A DNA stretch of 64,000 nt from JAFMKE01 sp037624485. Lineage in GTDB: Bacteria > Bacteroidota > Bacteroidia > Chitinophagales > UBA8649. The stretch is taken from positions 186,001 to 250,000 of the forward strand of contig JASJJC010000016.1 of assembly GCA_037624485.1 (NCBI GenBank), given 5' to 3'. Below, piece after piece: positions 54,226 through 62,392 of this stretch. The notes below the pieces were generated by a model that was not told the origin of the DNA, made no database searches, and saw nothing but the letters and a program-made list of their open reading frames with translations. A program made the translations under genes and the position numbers. Position 1 is the first letter of the stretch. Each line of letters begins with the position of its first letter.

Positions 54226-55151
54226 TGAGTTTGTTGAGCCAAAAACACCTTTTAGGGATTCAAGATATTACCAAGGCGGATATTCGATTGATATTCGATA
54301 CCGCTAAACAATTTAAAGAAGTTTTAAATCGACCAATCAAGAAGGTGCCTTCCTTGAGAGATATCACTATAGCAAACCTGTTTTTTGAAAATTCAACGAG
54401 AACTAGGGTTTCATTTGAGTTAGCAGAAAAACGTCTTTCTGCTGATGTGGTTAATTTTTCTGCTTCTTCATCTTCGACTAAGAAAGGAGAAACCCTCATT
54501 GATACAGTAAATAACATCTTGGCCATGAAGGTGGATATGATTGTTATGCGGCATCCAAGCCCAGGAGCGCATGCAATGCTCTCTAAGCACGTTGATGCTC
54601 AAATAATTAATGCAGGGGATGGAACACATGAGCATCCTACTCAGGCGCTGTTAGATGCCTTTAGTATGGAAGAGAAAGTGGGCGATTTGGCTGGAAAAAA
54701 TGTCTTGATATGTGGAGATGTTAAGCATAGTCGTGTTGCGTTATCCAACATCCTTTGTTTGAAAAAACTTGGAGCAAAAGTTCGGGTATGTGGTCCGCCA
54801 ACACTGATCCCTAAGTATATAGAAAGTATGGGTGTGCAGGTGTCTTATGATATGAAAGAGAGCCTGGCATGGTGCGATATTGCTAATGTGCTAAGAATTC
54901 AATTGGAGCGGCAGGATATTAAATATATACCTAGTCTACGCGAATATAGTATTGCTTTTGGTATTAATAAATCCCTTTTAAACAGTCTAAAGAAAGAAAT
55001 TGTCATTATGCATCCTGGCCCTATGAATAGAGGGGTTGAAATTGATAGTGACGTAGCTGATTCTGAGCATTCCATTATACTTCAACAAGTTGAAAATGGA
55101 GTCGCAATTCGAATGGCTGTACTGTATTTACTTGCAGGCAAAAAAGAGTAG
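54225..55151 (+). CDS. pyrB: Aspartate carbamoyltransferase catalytic subunit
   Basis: ATCase joins carbamoyl phosphate and aspartate in pyrimidine synthesis. The 308 residues carry FFENSTRTRVSFELA (carbamoyl-phosphate loop), the SSSSTKKGET 80s loop with the lysine that completes a neighbour's site, HPTQALLD, and MHPGPMNRGVEI. No regulatory subunit (pyrI) follows. It is coupled to pyrR by a one-base overlap. Confidence 0.96.
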   Translation: MSLLSQKHLLGIQDITKADIRLIFDTAKQFKEVLNRPIKKVPSLRDITIANLFFENSTRTRVSFELAEKRLSADVVNFSASSSSTKKGETLIDTVNNILAMKVDMIVMRHPSPGAHAMLSKHVDAQIINAGDGTHEHPTQALLDAFSMEEKVGDLAGKNVLICGDVKHSRVALSNILCLKKLGAKVRVCGPPTLIPKYIESMGVQVSYDMKESLAWCDIANVLRIQLERQDIKYIPSLREYSIAFGINKSLLNSLKKEIVIMHPGPMNRGVEIDSDVADSEHSIILQQVENGVAIRMAVLYLLAGKKE

Positions 55152-55205
55152 TTTTTCTTAACTCAAGTAATATACATTTGCTGTATTCATAATAAATTAG
55201 CTAAT

Positions 55206-56381
55206 TTGAGAATATTACAACTTTGTAAAAAATCACCAACTCCACAAATTGATGGAGAATCTATTGCTATTCATCAAATTTCTAAATCTATAGTTGCCAA
55301 AGGACATCAACTTGACATTTTGGCAATGTTAACGGAGAAACATGCCCAATATGATGTTCAAGGGCAGTTGGATGATGTGAGTTACAGCTATGTGCGGGTG
55401 CCTGCGAAAATTGGCGCGCTTGGTGCATTTAAGAGTATTTTTTCTAAGATTCCGTATATTATTGAACGGTTTTATAGTCAAGAATTTCTGTTAGCCTTAA
55501 TTCAGCAGTTGAATAAGCATAAGTATGACATCATTATCTGTGAAGGAGTATTTTTAGGCCCTTATTTAGAATCTATTCGAAATTATAGTGCCGCTAAGGT
55601 CGTTTTAAGGGCGCATAATGTTGAACATGTCATTTGGAAGAGGCTTGCAGCGTCTTATAAAAATGGTTTGAAGCGATTTTATTTAAGGCGAATAATGGTT
55701 CCTCAATATACGCGTTATGAAAACGAAGTCATACAAGAAATGGATGCGCTGATTCCAATTTCTCCAGTAGATGAGGCTTATTTTCAAGGTGTAACTAGAA
55801 ATCCTATAAAATGTATACCCGTAGCATTGGATATTTTCGAAAAAGCTGCCTTGCCTTCTAGGTTTTCAGTTGGTTTTCTTGGAGGATTGGATTGGCAACC
55901 AAATGTTGATGGGGTGAAATGGTTTTTAAAGGAGGTTTGGAAACCCTTCGTAGCAGATGGGAAAAATGTACAGTTACAAATAGCCGGCAGGAATACCCCA
56001 AAAGAAATGTTTAGTTGGGATTATAACAAGGTGACTGTTTTGGGTGAAGTTGCTAGCGCTCAGGCATTCCTAAACAGTCAAAGTGTTATCATTGTGCCTT
56101 TATTTAGTGGAAGTGGTATGCGTGTAAAAATTATCGAGGCAATGGCATTTGGTAAATGTATTCTAAGCACCAAGATTGGAGCGGAAGGAATAAACTGTGT
56201 CGACGATGAACATATTTTATTAAGTGAGTATCCTCAGGACTGGATAAGGGCATTGGAGGATTTGATGACATCTTCTGAGCGTGTCAATAGAATCGGGTTC
56301 GCTGCAAAAAAACTTGCCGAGCAGGAATATTGTATAGGGCGATACACTAAAGATTTAGACGTATTTTTACAGGGATTATGA
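55206..56381 (+). CDS. GT4-family glycosyltransferase
   Basis: The 391-residue GT-B enzyme has an N-terminal Rossmann domain beginning RILQLCKKSPTPQIDGE, and a C-terminal donor domain with FLGGLDWQPNVDG and the EAMAFGKCILSTKIGAEGI (E-x7-E type) motif. The start is TTG; the next ATG would remove the first beta strand. It begins a series of overlapping genes (4 nt overlap with the GT2 gene). Donor and acceptor sugars are unknown; a role in exopolysaccharide or in carotenoid glycosylation is possible. Confidence 0.85.
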   Translation: MRILQLCKKSPTPQIDGESIAIHQISKSIVAKGHQLDILAMLTEKHAQYDVQGQLDDVSYSYVRVPAKIGALGAFKSIFSKIPYIIERFYSQEFLLALIQQLNKHKYDIIICEGVFLGPYLESIRNYSAAKVVLRAHNVEHVIWKRLAASYKNGLKRFYLRRIMVPQYTRYENEVIQEMDALIPISPVDEAYFQGVTRNPIKCIPVALDIFEKAALPSRFSVGFLGGLDWQPNVDGVKWFLKEVWKPFVADGKNVQLQIAGRNTPKEMFSWDYNKVTVLGEVASAQAFLNSQSVIIVPLFSGSGMRVKIIEAMAFGKCILSTKIGAEGINCVDDEHILLSEYPQDWIRALEDLMTSSERVNRIGFAAKKLAEQEYCIGRYTKDLDVFLQGL

Positions 56382-57568
56382 TTGAGTTTTTGACAATTAT
56401 TTTGATATTTTCTATTGCTTTGGTTGTTTATAATTACCTTCTTTACCCTAGTATATTATCTTTTTTTGCTCGAGATAAATCACTGAAAGGGGCGTGTTAT
56501 TCACTTGAAGAGTTACCCAAAATTGCCTTGGTGTTTGCGGCTTATAATGAAGAGAAAGTAATTGTCAATAAACTTCAGAATATTGATCAGTTAGATTACC
56601 CATCTACTTTATTGGATGTCCATGTTGGTTTGGACCATCCAGATGACCAAACGGCCGCATTGATAAAGCAAAATATTCCATCTAATTTCTCTTTTAATGT
56701 GCACCATTTTAAAGAAAGAAGTGGCAAAGCTAACGTGTTAAATAAAATGTTTAATTACTCTTTGCAATTAACTGATTATGATATAGTTGTAATGATGGAT
56801 GCTAATATTATTAGCAAAGAAAACTGCCTGTTTGAGTTGGTTAAATACTTTAAAAATCCGAAGGTGGGCTTGGTTGGAGCAGTCATAGAAAATACAATTA
56901 TAGCAGGAACGGAAATTGCCGAACAAGAACAATTTTACATGGCAAAAGAAAGTGAAATAAAGGTCAACGAGGGAATTCTTTTTGGTGCCACAATTGGTGC
57001 CTTTGGAGCTTGTTATGCGATTCGAGCTAAGCACATTATTTCAATCCCATCCAATTTCTTAATGGAGGATTTTTATTTAAGTTTGAATGTCTTGAAAGAG
57101 GACGCATTATGTCTTACTAATCCAGCTGCGGTTGTTTACGAGGATCTAAACGGAAGTATGCGAGAAGAGTTTAATCGTAAACGCAGAATTTCAACAGGTA
57201 ATTTTCAAAACTTGAAAGCATATATTCACCTAGTTTGGACAAAAAACTGGCGAATAGGACTCCCTTTTGTTTCTCACAAAATCCTGCGTTGGTTTAGTCC
57301 ATTTTTAATACTCTTGTCTATTATAACTTGTGTCTCCTTGATCTTATTAGATGGCGGTAATGCTTTTATTCGCTGTGCGTTTATATTGATGCTTATTAAT
57401 TTAATTGCACCTGCCTTAGATATTGTTTTGAAGCGAGTAAATATTAACGTAAATTTGCTTCGAATACATCGATACTTTTTATGTATGAACATTGCGGTGT
57501 TCTTGGGGTTTATTGATTGGTTAAAAGGGGTTAAAACAAACATTTGGAAACCTACAAAGAGATTATGA
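56378..57568 (+). CDS. GT2-family membrane glycosyltransferase
   Basis: The 396 residues have an N-terminal membrane segment (about 5-25), a GT-A catalytic domain with FAAYNEEKVI, DANI (DxD-like metal site) and MEDFYLS, a KRRISTGNFQNL motif resembling the (Q/R)xxRW product site, and three C-terminal membrane segments (about 295-385). This is a processive-type GT2 layout as in polysaccharide synthases. It overlaps the GT4 gene and ribBA by four bases each. In cyanobacteria a GT2 (CruG) glycosylates the carotenoid made by CruF, which is encoded three genes downstream here; this is only a contextual hint. Confidence 0.84.
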   Translation: MIEFLTIILIFSIALVVYNYLLYPSILSFFARDKSLKGACYSLEELPKIALVFAAYNEEKVIVNKLQNIDQLDYPSTLLDVHVGLDHPDDQTAALIKQNIPSNFSFNVHHFKERSGKANVLNKMFNYSLQLTDYDIVVMMDANIISKENCLFELVKYFKNPKVGLVGAVIENTIIAGTEIAEQEQFYMAKESEIKVNEGILFGATIGAFGACYAIRAKHIISIPSNFLMEDFYLSLNVLKEDALCLTNPAAVVYEDLNGSMREEFNRKRRISTGNFQNLKAYIHLVWTKNWRIGLPFVSHKILRWFSPFLILLSIITCVSLILLDGGNAFIRCAFILMLINLIAPALDIVLKRVNINVNLLRIHRYFLCMNIAVFLGFIDWLKGVKTNIWKPTKRL

Positions 57569-58782
57569 GTAAAATAAAGTTGAATAGTATAGAAGAAGCC
57601 TTGGCGGATATTCGTGAAGGAAAGGTAATTATTGTTGTGGATGATGAGGATCGGGAGAATGAGGGTGATTTTGTTACTGCGGCTAGAAATGTTACTCCGG
57701 AAGTTGTCAACTTTATGGCGAAGGAGGGACGAGGTTTGATTTGTACGCCACTCACAGAGGAGCGTTGCGAAGAACTAGAGTTAGATTTAATGGTCGGAAA
57801 AAACACGGTTTTACATCAAACTCAATTTACGGTGAGTGTTGATTTAATCGGTAAGGGTTGCACCACGGGTATTTCGGTACAAGATCGTTCCAAAACTATT
57901 CAAGCTTTAATCGATCCTAACACCAAACCAGAAGAACTCGGAAAGCCTGGACACATATTCCCTTTGAAAGCGCGAAAAGGTGGAGTTTTAAGGCGTGCGG
58001 GTCATACAGAAGCAGCTATTGATATCTCACGTTTAGCGGGTTTTGAGCCAGCTGGTGTTTTGGTTGAAATCTTGAATGAGGATGGAAGCATGGCGCGTTT
58101 GCCAGATCTTGTGGTAGTTGCCCAAAAACATAACCTAAAAATTATCTCCATAGAAGATTTAATTGAGTATCGATTAAAACACGAAAGTCTTATTAAGGAA
58201 GAGGTGCAAATTGATATGCCAACAAAGCATGGAGAGTTTAAGTTAACAGCTTTCACCCAAATGAATACAGGAGATTTGCATTTTGCCCTTTCCAAAGGAG
58301 AATGGAATCCAGGTGATTCTGTCTTAACACGCGTGCATTCTTCATGTTTGACGGGCGACTTATTGGATTCTTTAAGGTGTGATTGTGGTGATCAACTTTC
58401 AGCGGCGTTGCAAATGATAGAGAAGGAAGGTCAAGGTTTATTGCTTTATATGCAACAAGAAGGACGGGGTATAGGCTTATTGAATAAATTAAAAGCTTAC
58501 AAATTACAAGAAGAAGGACTGGACACCTATGAAGCCAATGAGAAATTAGGATTTGATATGGATCAACGGGATTACGGTGTTGGTGCCCAAATTTTAAGAC
58601 ATTTAGGTGCAACAAAACTTAAGCTTATGTCCAATAACCCGAAGAAAAGAGTAGGATTAATTGGGTATGGTATTGAAATAGTTGAAAACGTTTCTATTGA
58701 AGTCAATGCCAATCCGAATAATGAAAAGTATCTCCACACTAAAAAGGAGAAGGGTGGCCATGAAATTCTCAGAAACAAATAA
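57565..58782 (+). CDS. ribBA: Bifunctional DHBP synthase / GTP cyclohydrolase II
   Basis: RibBA provides both entry reactions of riboflavin synthesis. The N-terminal half has VVDDEDRENEGDF (RibB) and TGISVQDR, GRAGHTEA-type residues; the C-terminal half has HSSCLTGDLLDSLRCDCGDQL (RibA zinc cysteines) and QQEGRGIGLLNK. The 405 residues match fused forms. The ATG at 57565 overlaps the GT2 stop by four bases; a TTG 21 bases earlier is less likely. It overlaps crtD-like by 23 nt, so FAD precursor supply and flavin-dependent desaturase are cotranscribed. Confidence 0.95.
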   Translation: MSKIKLNSIEEALADIREGKVIIVVDDEDRENEGDFVTAARNVTPEVVNFMAKEGRGLICTPLTEERCEELELDLMVGKNTVLHQTQFTVSVDLIGKGCTTGISVQDRSKTIQALIDPNTKPEELGKPGHIFPLKARKGGVLRRAGHTEAAIDISRLAGFEPAGVLVEILNEDGSMARLPDLVVVAQKHNLKIISIEDLIEYRLKHESLIKEEVQIDMPTKHGEFKLTAFTQMNTGDLHFALSKGEWNPGDSVLTRVHSSCLTGDLLDSLRCDCGDQLSAALQMIEKEGQGLLLYMQQEGRGIGLLNKLKAYKLQEEGLDTYEANEKLGFDMDQRDYGVGAQILRHLGATKLKLMSNNPKKRVGLIGYGIEIVENVSIEVNANPNNEKYLHTKKEKGGHEILRNK

Positions 58783-60235
58783 GCATCCCATTCTTGTTAT
58801 TGGTGCTGGCATAGCGGGTTTAGCCTCAGCTTGTCGTCTTGCAAGTCAAGGGGAAAGGGTCATTCTCTGTGAAGCGGCTAACACTTACGGCGGCAAGATC
58901 GGAGAAATTAAAAATAAGGGATTCCGATTTGACAAAGGTCCATCGCTGTTTACACTTCCTGAGCTTTTGGATGAATTGTTCTTGGATTGCGGTAAAAATC
59001 CTCGTGATTTTTACAATTACTATCAGCTTCCTGTGGTTACCAAATATATTTATCCAGATGGTCTGCAACTTAACGCATATGCCAAACTAGAAGATTTCAA
59101 GCTAGAGCTTATCAATAAATTGGGCGAAAAAAAACCGGACTTAGATCGTTTTTTCAAACATATTCAGCAGGTTTATGATTTTGTGTTCCCCATTTTTTTA
59201 GAAAATCCTATTCGTGAATTTAAGAAGCATCTGAAAGTCTCTTGGTGGCAGTCTTTTAAGATGTTGATGAAAATAGAAAGTTTCAAAACTTTAGATGCTA
59301 GCAATCGGTCGTGGTTTAATCACGCTAAAACGGTACAACTATTTAATCGGTTTGCCACGTATAATGGATCCAATCCTTACCGGGCTCCTGGGACATTAAA
59401 TGTAATTCCACATCTTGAACATAAGTTAGGTGCCTACTATGTGAAAGGTGGGATGCGTAAAGTTGTAAAAGCATTGTATGACTTGGCTGTGGATCGAGGT
59501 GTTGAGTTTAGATTTGACTCTCCGGTTAGCCAAATCTTGATTGAAAATGGTGCGGCTAGGGGTGTAGTCATAAATAATGAGGAGGTGCCAGCAAGTGCTG
59601 TCTTTTGCAATATGGACATCAATAAAGCTTATCCAGCTTTACTCCCAAAAGAACGACAACCAAAGATTTTACTAAAACAAGAAAAATCTACATCGGCGCT
59701 AGTTTTTTATTGGGGCATGAATTTGTCGGAGACTGAATTTGATGTGCATAATGTGCTTTTTTCAAAAGATTATAAATACGAATTTGATTGTCTTTCCAAA
59801 GGTGAAGTAAGTGATGATCCTACTGTTTATGTTTACATCAGTTCAAAAACCGACTCTAGTGATGCACCGAAAGGAAAAGAAAATTGGTTCGTAATGATAA
59901 ATGTACCGCCAAACAAAGGACAAAACTGGTCAAGTATTGTTGAAACTGCTCGTAAGAATATTCTGGTTAAGTTGAACAATCATTTAAAGAAGGATGTCTC
60001 CTCATTTATTGAAATGGAAGAAGTTTTAGATCCAATTAAAATTGAACAGTTTACATCTTCTCATCAAGGAGCCTTGTATGGGAATAGCAGTAATAGTATG
60101 TTTGCTGCATTTTTGAGACACCCGCATGAAAATAGAAAGTTAAAAAACTTGTACTTTGTAGGAGGGAGTACCCATCCGGGAGGAGGTATCCCTCTTTGTT
60201 TACTATCAGCTAAAATTGCAACTCGTGCTTTTTGA
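58760..60235 (+). CDS. crtD: Carotenoid desaturase, CrtI superfamily, probably CrtD (3',4'-desaturase)
   Basis: The 491-residue FAD amine-oxidase-like enzyme begins with the dinucleotide motif VIGAGIAGLASACRLAS and has the C-terminal GGSTHPGGGIPLCLLSA typical of the family. It reads DKGPSLFTLPELL where the second paralogue reads DMGPSWYWMPDVF, which is the phytoene-desaturase version. Adjacency to cruF (overlap) supports a CrtD role in 3',4'-desaturation of a monocyclic 1'-hydroxy carotenoid. The start at 58760 gives the standard N-terminus and has an upstream AAGGAGAAGGGTGGCC purine run that may help initiation. It overlaps ribBA by 23 nt. Confidence 0.8.
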   Translation: MKFSETNKHPILVIGAGIAGLASACRLASQGERVILCEAANTYGGKIGEIKNKGFRFDKGPSLFTLPELLDELFLDCGKNPRDFYNYYQLPVVTKYIYPDGLQLNAYAKLEDFKLELINKLGEKKPDLDRFFKHIQQVYDFVFPIFLENPIREFKKHLKVSWWQSFKMLMKIESFKTLDASNRSWFNHAKTVQLFNRFATYNGSNPYRAPGTLNVIPHLEHKLGAYYVKGGMRKVVKALYDLAVDRGVEFRFDSPVSQILIENGAARGVVINNEEVPASAVFCNMDINKAYPALLPKERQPKILLKQEKSTSALVFYWGMNLSETEFDVHNVLFSKDYKYEFDCLSKGEVSDDPTVYVYISSKTDSSDAPKGKENWFVMINVPPNKGQNWSSIVETARKNILVKLNNHLKKDVSSFIEMEEVLDPIKIEQFTSSHQGALYGNSSNSMFAAFLRHPHENRKLKNLYFVGGSTHPGGGIPLCLLSAKIATRAF

Positions 60236-60875
60236 CTCAGTAAAAAATAGACCTTCTTTCATTGCTATGGGAGTTATTCTAATTCTACATTTTGTAGGAA
60301 TATTTGGACTACATTCAATTTATTCGGATTCTTTTGCGTCATTAACTCCTTTAAACTTATTAGTCACCTTTCTACTGATATTGCCTTTCAAGGGCAATAC
60401 AAGCTTAAGATTGATTGTATTTTTCATGTTTACTTTTGCTCTGGGAATGCTCGTGGAGATTATAGGGGTGCAAACAGGAATTCCTTTTGGAAGCTATTAT
60501 TATACCTCCAGAATGTCTTTAGCAGTCTTTGGGGTTCCGCTCATGATTGGAATCAATTGGTTTCTTTTAACCTACGGCTTAATTAGTGGGGTTAATTACC
60601 TAGCTAAAGATGTTTCATTTATCTGGAAAGTTCTTCTGTGCTCGGCTTTAATGACATTTATGGATCTACTTATTGAGCCATTTGCAATAAAGTATCAATT
60701 GTGGGTTTGGGAAAGTGCTCATGTTCCTATTCAAAATTATATAGCTTGGTTCGTTGTTTCTTCGATTATTTTTTCATTGGGTTTTAAAATTATTCCTAAA
60801 GAAAGAAATAGAGTAGCGGCATTTACAATAATAGTTTTTTTCTTGTTTTTTGGTGTAAACTATTTGACAAAGTAA
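60216..60875 (+). CDS. cruF: CruF-like carotenoid 1',2'-hydratase
   Basis: The 219-residue integral membrane protein (six or seven segments) matches the carotenoid biosynthesis protein family (DUF422/CruF), with EIIGVQTGIPFGSYYYT, GVPLMIGINWFLL and MDLLIEPFA...LWVWE as the conserved blocks. CruF hydrates the psi end of gamma-carotene-type carotenoids. The start is TTG at 60216 or GTG at 60225, overlapping the desaturase by 20 or 11 nt; the first ATG (60267) would lose the first helix. No lyase or cyclase is fused. Confidence 0.82.
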   Translation: MQLVLFDSVKNRPSFIAMGVILILHFVGIFGLHSIYSDSFASLTPLNLLVTFLLILPFKGNTSLRLIVFFMFTFALGMLVEIIGVQTGIPFGSYYYTSRMSLAVFGVPLMIGINWFLLTYGLISGVNYLAKDVSFIWKVLLCSALMTFMDLLIEPFAIKYQLWVWESAHVPIQNYIAWFVVSSIIFSLGFKIIPKERNRVAAFTIIVFFLFFGVNYLTK

Positions 60876-60881
60876 TTGTTC

Positions 60882-60890
60882 TATATTTGT
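60882..60890 (+). promoter_or_regulatory. -7 promoter box (TATATTTGT) of merR
   Basis: Exact TAnnTTTGY match ending seven bases before the ATG at 60898, so the message would start about four bases before it. A GTG in frame at 60889 overlaps the box and is unlikely. TTTGTGTTAAG at 60886 resembles the array motif downstream with one inserted base and could be an autoregulatory site. Confidence 0.55.
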
Positions 60891-60897
60891 GTTAAGC

Positions 60898-61764
60898 ATG
60901 GGACAATATTCAATTAAAGACTTAGAGGTCTTATCTGGTATCAAAGCGCATACGCTGCGAATCTGGGAACAACGCTACAAAATTGTCGAGCCTAAGCGCA
61001 CGGACACAAATATTCGATACTACACGGACGAGCAATTAAAAACTATCTTAAATGTTTCCGTTCTGAATAGTTCGGGGCGAAAAATTTCGAAAATAGCAAG
61101 CTTAACTTCAAAAGAAATAGCACACGAAGTATTAGCAATGAATCAAGAACATCTCAATGAGGGTGTATACATCAATCAGTTGGTGGAAGGGATGATTTGC
61201 TTAGATAAAAAGTTAATACTCAATATTCTCAAAAGATCGGAAGATTTTGATACCCTTACAGATTTCTTTTTAAAGGTAGTTTTTCCTTTTTTAGGTAGGG
61301 TAGGTATGTTATGGTCTTCGAATAGTATCAATCCGGGACAAGAGCATTTTGCATCCAACATAATTAAAAGATTTTTATTCAATAAGATAGAAAATCTTAC
61401 TGAGCCGAAATCAGATGCTCCGATGTTTTTATTGTTTCTTCCTGAAGGAGATTGGCACGAGCTAAGTCTTCTGGTAGCAGAGTATATTTTAAAGAATAAT
61501 GGAAACAGAGTCCTTTATCTGGGAGCATCTGTTCCGGATAGTGATGTGAAAGCTATATTAAGTCTGACTAAAATTGACTATTTGCTATGCGTCAGTATCC
61601 TATCACAGCCGATAGTCTCGATTCAAAATACTATCAATCGAATCGCTGAGCTTTCTCATCCTGTTGCTCTTATGTTTGCGGGAAGAGCGTTTTATCATCC
61701 GGATCTAAAGTATCCCAAAGCTGCGAGGATTATCTACTCCTTCGAGGATCTAGGCGTTTCTTAA
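60898..61764 (+). CDS. CarH/LitR-type MerR regulator with cobalamin-binding domain (putative light sensor)
   Basis: The 288 residues comprise a MerR HTH (YSIKDLEVLSGIKAHTLRIWEQRY) at 4-70 and a methionine-synthase-like B12 module at about 80-285. The helix bundle has the light-sensing Wx9EH motif: Trp139, Glu149 and His150. The Rossmann part has DWHELS with His187 as probable axial ligand, then SIL and AGRAF where CarH has DxHxxG, SxL and GG. Thus the histidine is kept but the glycine is serine, and GG is AG. CarH represses carotenoid genes in the dark with adenosylcobalamin and releases DNA in light. It precedes the sigma-crtI-crtB run. An own promoter is predicted. Confidence 0.87.
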   Translation: MGQYSIKDLEVLSGIKAHTLRIWEQRYKIVEPKRTDTNIRYYTDEQLKTILNVSVLNSSGRKISKIASLTSKEIAHEVLAMNQEHLNEGVYINQLVEGMICLDKKLILNILKRSEDFDTLTDFFLKVVFPFLGRVGMLWSSNSINPGQEHFASNIIKRFLFNKIENLTEPKSDAPMFLLFLPEGDWHELSLLVAEYILKNNGNRVLYLGASVPDSDVKAILSLTKIDYLLCVSILSQPIVSIQNTINRIAELSHPVALMFAGRAFYHPDLKYPKAARIIYSFEDLGVS

Positions 61765-61766
61765 CA

Positions 61767-61860
61767 TATTTTGTTTAACATTGTGGAAAAAAAATTAAAC
61801 AAAACCCTTTGAGCTCATAATTATTTTGTTTAAGTTTACATCATAAAACGTTAAACAAAT
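61767..61860 (+). promoter_or_regulatory. Four-site operator array between merR and the ECF sigma gene
   Basis: TATTTTGTTTAA occurs exactly twice (61767-61778 and 61822-61833). The reverse form TTAAACAAAA is at 61795-61804 and TTAAACAAAT at 61851-61860, so the order is forward, reverse, forward, reverse with centres 26, 29 and 27 bases apart. The last copy overlaps the sigma ATG. Bound proteins would cover the whole promoter region. The likely binder is the adjacent MerR/CarH-like regulator. Confidence 0.6.
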
Positions 61861-62392
61861 GATTCTAGCAAAAAATTTCTACCAGGAAGTGAAGCCTTTT
61901 GAGCTTCTTTTAAAATCTGTTGCCTTCAACTTAACCAAGTCATCCGCAGACGCAGAGGATTTATTACAGGACACTTATTTTAAAGCTTGTAAAAGTTTAA
62001 GCAAATTTCAGGAGGGAACGAACCTGAAGGCTTGGATGATTACTATTATGAAGAATACCTTCATTAATAACTACCGTAAGCGTAAAAAAGAGCAGGAAAC
62101 AATTTCCAAGCCGGGTGAAATAAATGACAGTATGCTGCATCACAGTGCAAGAGAAATAGAACCGGGTGTGCGGATTCTGCTAAGTGAGACTATTAAAATG
62201 GCTATTGATACCTTGAAGCCGGAAATGAAGATTACTTTTATGATGTATTTTCAAGGATTTAAATACCATGAAATAGCAGAAAAATTAGATTTACCTTTGG
62301 GTACAGTAAAGAGCAGGATTTTCTTGGCGAGAAAAGAAATGATTGCTTTCCTTCAAAAAAATGGAATACACCACTCGAGTTTAGCGTCATAA
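61859..62392 (+). CDS. ECF-type RNA polymerase sigma factor
   Basis: The 177 residues have sigma region 2 (SADAEDLLQDTYFKACKSL, LKAWMITIMKNTFINNYRK) and region 4 (YHEIAEKLDLPLGTVKSRIFLARKEM). No anti-sigma gene is adjacent, so control is probably transcriptional through the operator array. The stop overlaps the crtI start by one base (TAATG), so sigma and desaturase are coupled. The MerR-sigma-crtI-crtB order is seen in flavobacterial pigment loci. Confidence 0.92.
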   Translation: MILAKNFYQEVKPFELLLKSVAFNLTKSSADAEDLLQDTYFKACKSLSKFQEGTNLKAWMITIMKNTFINNYRKRKKEQETISKPGEINDSMLHHSAREIEPGVRILLSETIKMAIDTLKPEMKITFMMYFQGFKYHEIAEKLDLPLGTVKSRIFLARKEMIAFLQKNGIHHSSLAS

